Positions 1-7,226 of a stretch of 64,000 nucleotides of DNA are shown here, one piece after another. The position numbers and the translations under genes are program-made. How positions within the stretch are numbered: the stretch's first letter is position 1; the number at the start of each line of letters is the position of its first letter. Under the pieces are notes generated by a model. That model had not been told where the DNA came from, did no database searches, and saw nothing but the letters and a program-made list of their open reading frames with translations. Source of the stretch: Haloarcula limicola (GTDB taxonomy: Archaea > Halobacteriota > Halobacteria > Halobacteriales > Haloarculaceae); assembly GCF_010119205.1 (NCBI RefSeq), contig NZ_WRXM01000001.1:558001-622000 (forward strand), written 5' to 3'.

Positions 1-103
1 ATAGATTTGTCCTCTCTCCAAGTGTAGTTTAATCGCCGGACGGCGACGCCACTATCTGTCACGAACGTAATTGTACGTTTACGATACAGGCAGAAAATAT
101 ATA

Positions 104-113
104 TGTCGGTCTC
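104..113 (+). promoter_or_regulatory. Probable TATA box region before the first small gene
   Basis: An AT-rich run (AAAATATATATG) at about 94-105 lies roughly 33-40 bases before the ATG at 137. It is the only TATA-like stretch in the first 136 bases, which otherwise hold no recognisable gene. This spacing allows a short or absent 5' leader, which is common in haloarchaea. Confidence 0.4.
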
Positions 114-136
114 GCCCTGCCAGCTATCGAGGGACG

Positions 137-307
137 ATGGAATCCCGACTGTACCCCGCAACGCTGCTCGTGCTGTATCAACTCACGCTGCTCGCCGGCA
201 TCGTGTTACTACCCCTGGCGATGGTTACCGAACGCCTCGGCCTGCGACTCCCGATCGACCGGGCCGTGACCGGGCTCAACGACGCCTACGAAGAGGCACG
301 AGCGTAG
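137..307 (+). CDS. Small membrane protein, 56 aa, unknown function
   Basis: The frame is open further upstream, but the ATG at 137 gives a sensible haloarchaeal protein starting MESRLYPATLL; the longer version would begin with an arginine-rich stretch overlapping the promoter. Residues 6-28 form one hydrophobic helix (ATLLVLYQLTLLAGIVLLPL), followed by a short charged tail ending DAYEEARA. It is therefore a single-pass membrane protein. It precedes psmB on the same strand with a gap of 74 bases and its own promoter-like sequence, so a link to the proteasome is not shown. No function is recognised. Confidence 0.6.
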   Translation: MESRLYPATLLVLYQLTLLAGIVLLPLAMVTERLGLRLPIDRAVTGLNDAYEEARA

Positions 308-381
308 ACGAAAGCGGCCGGAGGCGGTCAGCCTCACCACAAAAAGAGGTTTTATCAGCGCCCGAGTGATACGGAACGGTA

Positions 382-1098
382 ATGAGAGACACGACTCCCG
401 ACTTCTCACGCCCCCAGACGGCCGACGAGTTCCAGACCGACCCCTACGAGCCGGAGGTGGGGTCGCTGCCCGAACAGAGCGGCCGCGACGACGAGAAGGT
501 CAACAAGACCGGGACGACGACCATCGGCATCACGACGAGCGAGGGCGTCGTCATCGCCACGGACATGCGCGCGTCGCTGGGCGGCCGGTTCGTCTCGAAC
601 AAGAACGTCCAGAAGGTCGAGCAGATCCACCCGACGGCCGCGCTCACCCTGGTCGGCAGCGTCGGCGGTGCCCAGTCCTTCATCCGCTCGCTCCGCGCTG
701 AGGTCAACCTCTACGAGGCCCGCCGCGGCGAGGAGATGAGCATGCAGGCGCTCTCGACGCTCGCGGGCAACTTCGCCCGCGGCGGCCCCTTCTTCGCCAT
801 CAACCCGATCCTGGGCGGCGTCGACGAGGAGGGCCACCACGTCTACAGCATCGACCCGGCCGGCGGCGTCATGAAAGACGACTACACCGTCACCGGCTCG
901 GGGCTCACCGTCGCCTACGGGACGCTCGAAGACCGCTACGAGGACGGCATGAGCAACGAGGAGGCCCGCGAAGTCGCCGCCGCCTCGATCAAGGCCGCCG
1001 CCGAGCGCGACACCGGCTCCGGCAACGGCATCTTCCTCGCGGACGTCACGAGCGACGGCGTCGACATCCAGGGCTACGACTTCGACGAGCTTCTATAG
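382..1098 (+). CDS. psmB: 20S proteasome beta subunit precursor
   Basis: Catalytic subunit of the archaeal 20S proteasome, an N-terminal threonine hydrolase that degrades proteins unfolded by PAN/Cdc48 ATPases in the cytoplasm. The 238-residue precursor has a 44-residue propeptide ending NKTG; autocleavage would leave Thr45 as nucleophile in TTTIGI. Asp61 and the Lys at 78 occupy the positions of the conserved Asp17 and Lys33 of the mature enzyme, and VGSVGGAQ (about 92-99) is the usual family motif. An acidic, disordered propeptide of this length is normal for haloarchaea. The alpha subunit is not in the window. The gene is monocistronic; 62 bases after its stop begins one copy of a 103-base inverted repeat. 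Confidence 0.97.
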   Translation: MRDTTPDFSRPQTADEFQTDPYEPEVGSLPEQSGRDDEKVNKTGTTTIGITTSEGVVIATDMRASLGGRFVSNKNVQKVEQIHPTAALTLVGSVGGAQSFIRSLRAEVNLYEARRGEEMSMQALSTLAGNFARGGPFFAINPILGGVDEEGHHVYSIDPAGGVMKDDYTVTGSGLTVAYGTLEDRYEDGMSNEEAREVAAASIKAAAERDTGSGNGIFLADVTSDGVDIQGYDFDELL

Positions 1099-1262
1099 TA
1101 CCTTTTTGTGACTCGGATGTCCTCGCGGCGCTTCGCGCCGCTGTGGGCACCACTCGCCACAAAAATCTACGCTAAAAAGGCCGAACTCGCGGCGTCGCCG
1201 CGAGTTCGGTGTCTGCCGGAGCACAGCGACGGCAGGCTCGTCAGAACTCCGTTCTGACGGCG
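1097..1262. repeat. Left copy of a 166-base hairpin element (103 bases perfectly repeated at 4166-4268)
   Basis: Bases 1160-1262 are the exact reverse complement of 4166-4268, with 103 of 103 bases matching. The repeat holds three hairpins: a 12-base stem with loop CGTCG (1181-1209), a 6-base stem with loop GAGCACAGCGA (1213-1235), and a 7-base stem whose loop reads CGGAG on the minus strand (1240-1258). Before it lies a 52-base segment (1108-1159) with a hairpin GCGGCG-CTTCG-CGCCGC (1125-1141), and before that AGTACCTTTTT (1097-1107), which probably terminates psmB. The right copy has the same AGTACCTTTTT and also 52 bases in between, but of different sequence. It lies between the convergent genes psmB and udp. 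Confidence 0.9.
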
Positions 1263-1304
1263 TCTTCGCGCGACGGAGCGCTCCCGGCCCGCAGCCACCG
1301 CCCG

Positions 1305-2129
1305 CTACCGCTCGATCGAGAGGCCGGCGTGCCAGCCGTCGGCGTCGGCTTCTTCGACTGCTTCGTCCATCCGTTCCAAGTACGTCACCGCGAGGCTGGC
1401 GCACTTGGCGGCCTTGCGCTCGCCCTCGGTGCGGAACTCGCCGGTCTCGCGGTTAGCGTAGACGGTACAGACCGCGCCCGCTCGCAGGCCGTAGATGCCG
1501 GCGAGCGTGAGGACGCTCGCGGCCTCCATCTCGAAGTTGTAGACGCCGGCCTCGCGGAGTTCGCCGATTTTCGCCTCGCTGTCGCGGGCCTCGAAGCCGT
1601 CGAAGCCGGGTCGGGACTGACCGGGGTAGAAACTGTCCGTCGAGCAGGTGACACCGAGGTGGTAGTCGTAGCCCAGTTCCTCGGCGGCGGCGACGAGCGC
1701 CGAGACGACGCGGTGGTCCGCGCTCGCGGGGTAGTCCTCGCGGACGTACTCCTTGCTGGTCCCCTCTTGTCTGACCGCGCCGGTCGTGATGATCAGGTCG
1801 CCGACGTCGGCCTCGGGCTGGATGGCTCCACAGGACCCGACGCGGAGGAGGGTGTCCGCGCCGACGCGGGCCAGTTCCTCGACGGCGATGGCGGCGGAGG
1901 GCGAGCCGATTCCCGTCGACGTGACCGAAATAGGCGTCCCCTCGTGAGTACCCGTGGCAGTGCGGTACTCGCGGTGCTCGCCGACGATCTCGTGGTCGTC
2001 CCACCCCTCGACGACTTTCTCGACGCGCTCGGGATCGCCCGGCAGGAGCACGCTGTCGGCCACGTCCTCGGGGCCGACTTCGAGGTGGTACTGCTCCCCG
2101 TCGTTCGGGTCCTCGCTGTCGCCGGTCAT
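1305..2129 (-). CDS. udp: Uridine phosphorylase (PNP/UDP family 1)
   Basis: Cleaves uridine with phosphate to uracil and ribose 1-phosphate, feeding nucleoside sugars into central metabolism. The 274-residue protein shows the nucleoside phosphorylase family 1 pattern: GDPERV (31-36, phosphate site), STGIGSPSAA (71-80), LLRVGSCGAI (94-103) and the ribose-binding NFEMEAAS (198-205). The Q-x-R signature (QSRPGF, 171-176) favours uridine over purine nucleosides. The start codon overlaps the stop of cdd by four bases (ATGA), so the two are translationally coupled and act in sequence: cytidine to uridine to uracil plus ribose 1-phosphate. A purine nucleoside phosphorylase is the main alternative. 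Confidence 0.88.
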   Translation of the reverse strand: MTGDSEDPNDGEQYHLEVGPEDVADSVLLPGDPERVEKVVEGWDDHEIVGEHREYRTATGTHEGTPISVTSTGIGSPSAAIAVEELARVGADTLLRVGSCGAIQPEADVGDLIITTGAVRQEGTSKEYVREDYPASADHRVVSALVAAAEELGYDYHLGVTCSTDSFYPGQSRPGFDGFEARDSEAKIGELREAGVYNFEMEAASVLTLAGIYGLRAGAVCTVYANRETGEFRTEGERKAAKCASLAVTYLERMDEAVEEADADGWHAGLSIER

Positions 2130-2512
2130 CTATCCAGATGCGACCGGGAGATAGTCGTCGGGAGCAGTTCGCCGAGCGTGTACTCCTCGGCCTCGTCGCC
2201 GTCGGTGTAGATGCGAAAGGACGCGTCACAGAACTCGGAGAGGGTCTGTCGGCACATCCCGCAGGGCGTGACGCCGTCGCGCTCGGCCGACGTGACGGCG
2301 AGGCGCTCGAACTCGCGGTGGCCGTCCGCGACGGCGCTGCCGATGGCGACCTCCTCGGCGTGGAGGCTGTTGCTGTAGTTGGCGTTCTCGATGTTGCAGC
2401 CGGTGTACACCGAGCCGTCGGCCGTCTCGATGGCCGCGCCGACGCGGTACTCCGAGTAGGGTGCGTAGGAGGACTCCATCGCGTCGCGGGCGGCTTCCAT
2501 CAGGTCGTCCAT
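2126..2512 (-). CDS. cdd: Cytidine deaminase
   Basis: Zinc enzyme that hydrolytically deaminates cytidine and deoxycytidine to uridine. At 128 residues it has the size of the tetrameric cytidine deaminases. The zinc site is visible as HAEE (51-54, Glu53 the proton shuttle) and PCGMC (83-87, Cys84 and Cys87). The first ligand is His51, whereas most short tetrameric enzymes use Cys there; a His ligand is typical of the larger dimeric class. It sits between the mutase gene and udp with a four-base overlap to udp, forming a pyrimidine salvage operon. Confidence 0.93.
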   Translation of the reverse strand: MDDLMEAARDAMESSYAPYSEYRVGAAIETADGSVYTGCNIENANYSNSLHAEEVAIGSAVADGHREFERLAVTSAERDGVTPCGMCRQTLSEFCDASFRIYTDGDEAEEYTLGELLPTTISRSHLDR

Positions 2513-2574
2513 ACCGGCGGGTCGACCGGCCGGGGCAAATAGCCACCGGCGACTCCGAAGTCACCGCGGTTTCG

Positions 2575-3945
2575 TCATTCCCCTTCGGCGAACTCGACGG
2601 CCGCCTCGACGACGGACCGGACCTCGGCGACGAGCTCGTCCACGTCGTCGCTCTCGGCGTAGACCCGCACGTACGGCTCGGTGCCGCTCGGGCGGACGAG
2701 CGTCCACGAGTCGTCCGGAAAGGAGAGGCGGACGCCGTACGCCGTCGAGACGCTCGCCTCGGGGAACGCCTCGGGCAGCGCCTCCTCGATGCGGACCATC
2801 GCCTCGGCCTTCCGCTCGTCGGGGCAGTCGACGCTGACCTTGCGGTAGGGGCGCTCCGTGACCGTTTCTCGACGATCTGCCAGCGACTCGGCGGCGAACA
2901 GTCGCGCGAGGACCGCAGCGCTGACGACGCCGTCGATCCAGTCGCCGAAGGCCGTGTGGAGGTGTTTCCACGGTTCGGCGGCGAAGACGATCTCGGTGTC
3001 CGCGTCGCCGGCCGCTCGCTCGCGGGCGACGCCCTCGTGGAGCGCGCCCAGACGGACGCGTTCGACACGCCCGCCCGCCGCCTCGACCCGTTCGTCGATG
3101 CGGCCCGAGGCGTTCGGCGTCGTGACGACCACGGGGTCGGCGGCGGCCGACGCCCGAACGTAGTGTTCGGCGAGTATCGCCAGGATCGTGTCCTCGTGGA
3201 CCACCTCCCCGTCGCCGTCCACGATGACGATCCGGTCGGCGTCACCGTCGTGACCGATGCCGAAGTCGACCGCCGTCGCGGCGACGAACGACCGGAACTT
3301 CGAGAGGGTCTCGGCCGTCGGCTTGCTTCCCCTGGCCGGGAAGTAGCCGTCGACGTTGGCCTCGGTCGCGCGGACGTCGGCACCCAGCGCTCTGAGGACC
3401 TGTGGCGTGGCGACGCCGGCCATCCCGTTACCGCAGTCGACGGCAACCGTCAAATCGTCGGGCTCAGCGCCGTATTCCCGCGCGTACTCGGCGACCGACT
3501 CGCGGTACGTCGGGAGCACGTCGGTCCGTCTCGGCTGGCCCCACTCGCCCCACGCCGTCGGTCCGTCGCCGTCGGTCACTCGGTCCTCGATCCGACTCTC
3601 GGCGTCGCCGTCGTACTCCTGCCCGTCCTCGAACAGTTTGATGCCGTTGTCCGCCGGCGGGTTGTGACTCGCCGTCACCATGACGCCCCGGCGACCCCGC
3701 GAGGCGTAGGCCAGCGCGGGCGTCGGGACCCGACCGACAGAGACGACGTCGGCTCCGGCGCTCTCCAGTCCGGCGGTCAGCGCCGCGGCCAGCGCCGGCG
3801 AGCTTACCCGCCCGTCGTGACCGAGCACGAACTCCCCGGCGTCGCGGCCCGCCGCCCGCCCCACTCGAAGCGCGAGTTCGGGAGTCACTCGCTCGACGAC
3901 GTCCCCGCGGATCCCGGCAGTCCCGAACAGGTTCATACCCGTCAC
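2575..3945 (-). CDS. Phosphohexomutase-superfamily enzyme, perhaps phosphopentomutase
   Basis: Alpha-D-phosphohexomutase superfamily protein of 456 residues with all four domain signatures: catalytic phosphoserine loop TASHNPP (91-97, Ser93), metal loop GHDGDADR (231-238; Asp233, 235, 237), a sugar-binding segment around AAEPWKH, and the phosphate-binding RPSGTEPYVR near the C terminus. Family members interconvert glucose, mannose, glucosamine or pentose phosphates. Position 62 bases upstream of cdd-udp suggests it turns ribose 1-phosphate from uridine cleavage into ribose 5-phosphate; this role is inferred only from context. Translation may start at Met1 or Met4 (3936). Its promoter region follows a hairpin-rich stretch. 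Confidence 0.85.
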   Translation of the reverse strand: MTGMNLFGTAGIRGDVVERVTPELALRVGRAAGRDAGEFVLGHDGRVSSPALAAALTAGLESAGADVVSVGRVPTPALAYASRGRRGVMVTASHNPPADNGIKLFEDGQEYDGDAESRIEDRVTDGDGPTAWGEWGQPRRTDVLPTYRESVAEYAREYGAEPDDLTVAVDCGNGMAGVATPQVLRALGADVRATEANVDGYFPARGSKPTAETLSKFRSFVAATAVDFGIGHDGDADRIVIVDGDGEVVHEDTILAILAEHYVRASAAADPVVVTTPNASGRIDERVEAAGGRVERVRLGALHEGVARERAAGDADTEIVFAAEPWKHLHTAFGDWIDGVVSAAVLARLFAAESLADRRETVTERPYRKVSVDCPDERKAEAMVRIEEALPEAFPEASVSTAYGVRLSFPDDSWTLVRPSGTEPYVRVYAESDDVDELVAEVRSVVEAAVEFAEGE

Positions 3946-4165
3946 TCGGGCTGGTTCCTGTATAGTTCTCCCGCTCTCGGAAGGAATAGAGCGGTGGCGC
4001 GCACCCGCGAGGGCGCTCGCGGCGACCCCGCGAGCGGTTCCCCGGTACGCGCGAGGGACGAGTAGCGCAGCGACGCGAGCAACGCAGTCGGTTGGGGAGG
4101 CGTGTGGCCGTCGGTAGATGCTGTGCGGAGACGCATACCGCGCCGAGCGACGCGAGGCGCGGTTT
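3946..4165. other. Gene-free, hairpin-rich spacer upstream of the mutase gene
   Basis: No convincing gene lies here. The AT-rich TATAGTTCTC at 3961-3970 may belong to the mutase promoter. Two clear hairpins follow: GCTCGCGG-CGACC-CCGCGAGC (about 4013-4033) and CCGCGCC-GAGCGACGCGA-GGCGCGG (4138-4162), the second with the eleven-base loop type found at other gene ends in this window. The linker GAGTAGCGCAGCGA near 4050-4063 also resembles linkers of the arrays after 38041 and 57463. Apparent reading frames here are shadows. Confidence 0.6.
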
Positions 4166-4331
4166 CGCCGTCAGAACGGAGTTCTGACGAGCCTGCCGTC
4201 GCTGTGCTCCGGCAGACACCGAACTCGCGGCGACGCCGCGAGTTCGGCCTTTTTAGCGTAGATTTTTGCGGACCGGGTTCCCGCAGGTCGCCGCAGGCGA
4301 CCGAGGAAACCCGGTTTCGGAAAAAGGTACT
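4166..4331. repeat. Right copy of the 166-base hairpin element
   Basis: Bases 4166-4268 are the exact reverse complement of 1160-1262. Read in the direction of the gene at 4333-5496, the order is AGTACCTTTTT just after the stop codon, a 52-base variable segment (4269-4320) with a hairpin GGTCGC-CTGCG-GCGACC inside an outer CCGGGTT/AACCCGG stem, then the 103-base block. Order, orientation and spacing relative to the upstream gene are the same as after psmB, although the two host genes are unrelated. The two copies bracket the salvage operon as inverted repeats, which could permit inversion by homologous recombination. Confidence 0.9.
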
Positions 4332-4332
4332 T

Positions 4333-5496
4333 CTACATGTCCGGCCACGCCTTCGCGGCGCGGCCGAGGCCGGCGACGTCGTTGATCCAGTTGGCGGCGA
4401 TCCCCTTCTTGAGGATCTCCGCGGGGAGGCCGCCGAACGTGTCGATGGGGACGCCCTTCACGTCGTGGGCGACGGCCTCGTCGCCGACGGAGATGACGGT
4501 TCCCTTGTCCTTGTGGGTCCAGGTCTTCAGCGGCTGGCTGCGGACCGAACGAGCCAGGTTCTCTCCGGCGACTTCCGCGGCCTGCCAAGCGGCCTGTGCC
4601 GTCGGCGGCGCGGGCTGTTCGCCGGGCTGCTCGATGAGCGCGCAGTCGCCGATGGCGAAGACGCGCTCGTCCTCGGTCTGGAAGTCGCCCTCGGAGTGGA
4701 TGCGGTGGTTGCGCTCGTCCTTTTCGAGGTCGACGTCGCGGACGCAGTCGCGACCGGTGATGCCGCCGGTCCAGATGAGCACGTCGTAGTCGAGTTCCGC
4801 CTCGTCGCCGATGTAGACGGTCTCCTCGTCGACTTCGCCGATGAAGTCGCCGCACATGATGTTGACGTCGCGGGCCTCCAGCCGCTTGCGGAGCGCGCCC
4901 TGCAGTTCGGGGTCATTGCCCGGGAAGACGTCGTCCAGCCCCTCGACGAGGTGAATGTCGATGGGCGCGCGGTGCTCGTCGCGGAACTTGGCGATCTCGC
5001 CGGAGGCCTGGATGCCGGAGAGGCCGGCACCGCCGACGACGATCTGCGCGGGGTCGCTCTGGGAGGCCTCGCGCGCGGCCTGCTGGACGGCGTCGTGGAT
5101 ACCCAGCGCGTCGTCGAGGCTCTTGAGCGTGTGGGCGTGTTCTTCGAGGCCGTCGATGCCGAAGAAGGCGGTCTGGGAGCCGATACCGACGAGCAGGTAA
5201 TCGTAATCGACCGTCGAGTCGTCGTCTAAGACGACCTCGCGGTCGTCGGTGTCGATGTCGGCGACGGTGGCCTGGACGAACTTGGTCGTCGGCTCTTTGA
5301 TCTCGTGGACCGGGATGGCGATCTTGTCCTGGATCGTCGGGTCCCGAATGCAGCGGTGGGATTCGTGGAGCACGAGGTGGTAGTCCGTATCGGAGATCCA
5401 CGTCACGTCGGCTTCGCCGTTCAGTTCGTCTTCGAGGCTCTTGACAGCGCCTGCACCGGCGTAGCCGGCACCGAGCACGACGACCTTGTCAGTCAT
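4333..5496 (-). CDS. FAD-dependent NADH dehydrogenase-like oxidoreductase
   Basis: Pyridine nucleotide-disulfide oxidoreductase of 387 residues resembling type II NADH:quinone oxidoreductases, which pass electrons from NADH to membrane quinones without pumping protons. The FAD-binding motif GAGYAGAGA (residues 8-16), a second dinucleotide fold at VVGGAGLSGIQ (about 152-162), and the FAD ribityl motif VFAIGDCAL with the following PPTAQAAWQ are visible. There is no active-site CxxC, so it is not a thioredoxin- or lipoamide-type enzyme. Sulfide:quinone reductase is the main alternative, but its characteristic cysteines are absent. It is monocistronic and ends beside the right copy of the repeated element. 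Confidence 0.85.
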   Translation of the reverse strand: MTDKVVVLGAGYAGAGAVKSLEDELNGEADVTWISDTDYHLVLHESHRCIRDPTIQDKIAIPVHEIKEPTTKFVQATVADIDTDDREVVLDDDSTVDYDYLLVGIGSQTAFFGIDGLEEHAHTLKSLDDALGIHDAVQQAAREASQSDPAQIVVGGAGLSGIQASGEIAKFRDEHRAPIDIHLVEGLDDVFPGNDPELQGALRKRLEARDVNIMCGDFIGEVDEETVYIGDEAELDYDVLIWTGGITGRDCVRDVDLEKDERNHRIHSEGDFQTEDERVFAIGDCALIEQPGEQPAPPTAQAAWQAAEVAGENLARSVRSQPLKTWTHKDKGTVISVGDEAVAHDVKGVPIDTFGGLPAEILKKGIAANWINDVAGLGRAAKAWPDM

Positions 5497-5621
5497 ACTC
5501 CCGTCTCGGAGGTGCGGTGATACAAAGGCTACGGAATCGCCATCAGCGACCGGCTAAACCGTGGTAACGTGAGACAGGAATGAGAGCCGCACGCACGCCG
5601 AACGGGGAGAAAAGAGACCGA

Positions 5622-6155
5622 CTAGTGCTCGGGTTCGCCGGCGGGGGCCCGCATGTCGTCGATGGTGAGGATGAGTTTGTTGTTGGTGTCGTCTTTGCCC
5701 TCCAGGGTCCCGATGATCTGGAGCTTCGAGAGGGGCGTCGGGCCGACGGTGACGGAGTCGCCCTCGTGGAACGCGGAGATAGAGCCCTGCAGTTGGATCT
5801 CGGCGCGGCACTCCTCGGGGTGGTGGACGCTCGTCAGATCGATCTCCTCGACGTTCGAGTGTTCGACGAGGTCCCCGTTGTGACGCAGCGGGACCTCGGC
5901 GGCCTGGTCCATGTCCTGAATCTGCAGCGCGTCGTAGGCCGTCGCGGTCGGCTTGTAGCCGCCCTTGGGACCGGGGACGCCCTCGACCAGTTGGAGCGCT
6001 TTCAGGCTCTGCATCTGGTTTCGGATCGTGCCCGGGTTCCTGTCGACCTTCTCCGCGATGTCCTCGCCCTTTACTGCCGTCTCGCTCTCGCGGTATAGAT
6101 TTACCAACTCCTGCAGAATATTTTTCTGACTGGGAGTCAGTTCGATCGATGACAT
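5622..6155 (-). CDS. Winged-helix transcriptional regulator, 177 aa
   Basis: The start at 6155 (MSSIELTPSQKN) is preferred over the longer frame, whose first 45 residues are unlike any regulator and overlap the divergent promoter. Residues 1-70 form a winged helix (ILQELVNLYRESETAVKGED, then RNPGTIRNQMQSL) followed by a wing GPKGGYKPT. The C-terminal part (about 90-170) is predominantly beta and includes HHPEECRAEI and ILTIDDMRAP. The N-terminal region resembles helix-turn-helix domains often linked to CBS domains in archaea, but here a different small domain follows. It is divergent from the epimerase gene with 124 bases between them. Its ligand and targets are unknown. Confidence 0.75.
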   Translation of the reverse strand: MSSIELTPSQKNILQELVNLYRESETAVKGEDIAEKVDRNPGTIRNQMQSLKALQLVEGVPGPKGGYKPTATAYDALQIQDMDQAAEVPLRHNGDLVEHSNVEEIDLTSVHHPEECRAEIQLQGSISAFHEGDSVTVGPTPLSKLQIIGTLEGKDDTNNKLILTIDDMRAPAGEPEH

Positions 6156-6279
6156 AGTCGATGGTTCGGTATAGCCGTCCTTAAAGGCGACGGTGGTGGC
6201 CGTCCGCCGCGGATTTTGCCGGATACCCGCGAGAGCCGAAAGCGATACGGACTTACGAACCGACAGACCTCCTACAGAT

Positions 6280-7200
6280 ATGCAGGACAAGCGGATTTTG
6301 GTGACGGGCGGCGGCGGTTTTATCGGCTCGAATCTGGCGAACGCTCTCGCAGCCGAAAACGACGTCGTCGCGCTGGACGACGGCTATCTCGGGACGATCG
6401 ACAACGTAGACGACGCCGTCGAGTACGTCGAGGGGAGCGTCCTCGACGACGACCTGCCGACGGACGTAGACGTCGTCTTCCACCTCGCCGCGCTCTCCTC
6501 GTACGCGATGCACGAAGACGACCCGACGACCGGGGCTCGCGTCAACGTCGAGGGGTTCGTCAACGTCGTCGAGCAGGCCCGCGACGACGGCTGTGACACC
6601 GTCGTCTACGCCTCGACGTCCTCGATCTACGGCGACCGCACCGAGCCCTCGCCGGAGGACATGGACGTCCACGTGAACACGGGTTACGAGGCGTCGAAGC
6701 TCGCTCGGGAGCGATACGCCGAGTACTTCCACAACCACTACGACGTATCGCTGGCCGGAATGCGCTTCTTCTCCGTGTATCAGGGGATGGAGGACGGGGC
6801 CGAGGAGCACAAGGGCGAGTACGCGAATCTCATCGCCCAGTTCGCCGACGACATCGCCAACGGCGAGAACCCCGTGATCTGGGGCGACGGCACGCAGACC
6901 CGCGACTTCACGCACGTCGACGACATCGTCCGCGGGCTCGAACTCGCGGCAGACCACGAACTGAACGGCATCTACAACCTCGGCACCGGCGAGCAGTACA
7001 GTTTCAACCATCTCGTCGACGTACTCAACGAGACGCTCGGGGCCGACGTGGACCCGGTGTACGAGGACAACCCCATCCCGGAGGACGTGTACGTCCACGA
7101 CACCTGCGCGGACTACTCAAAGATACACGAGGCGACGGGCTGGGAGCCGACGATCTCGTTCGAGGAAGGCGTCGAACGCGTCTGCGAACAGTACGACTGA
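6280..7200 (+). CDS. NAD-dependent sugar-nucleotide epimerase/dehydratase
   Basis: Extended short-chain dehydrogenase of 306 residues. The Rossmann signature GGGGFIG (10-16), the STS triplet (112-114) and the catalytic YEASK (Tyr136, Lys140) are all present. Such enzymes epimerise or dehydrate UDP- or dTDP-sugars for surface polysaccharide and glycoprotein synthesis; UDP-glucose 4-epimerase is the closest broad type, but substrate cannot be read from sequence. The ATG at 6280 starts directly before MQDKRILVTG; the open frame extends further upstream but carries no fold there. No sugar-transferase genes lie nearby. Confidence 0.85.
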   Translation: MQDKRILVTGGGGFIGSNLANALAAENDVVALDDGYLGTIDNVDDAVEYVEGSVLDDDLPTDVDVVFHLAALSSYAMHEDDPTTGARVNVEGFVNVVEQARDDGCDTVVYASTSSIYGDRTEPSPEDMDVHVNTGYEASKLARERYAEYFHNHYDVSLAGMRFFSVYQGMEDGAEEHKGEYANLIAQFADDIANGENPVIWGDGTQTRDFTHVDDIVRGLELAADHELNGIYNLGTGEQYSFNHLVDVLNETLGADVDPVYEDNPIPEDVYVHDTCADYSKIHEATGWEPTISFEEGVERVCEQYD

Positions 7201-7226
7201 GACGGAAAGCGGGAAGGAACGAGCAG

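Noticed and set aside
103-369. Frame starting at 103 that overlaps the first small gene
   Set aside because: It has an Arg-rich composition without hydrophobic or domain structure, and the overlapping frame from 137 encodes a sensible membrane protein.
1263-4165. Idea that the inverted repeats are the ends of a transposon carrying the salvage operon
   Set aside because: No transposase gene lies between them, and each copy is tied to its own upstream gene by spacing and by a shared T tract. Independent gene-end elements explain the layout better.
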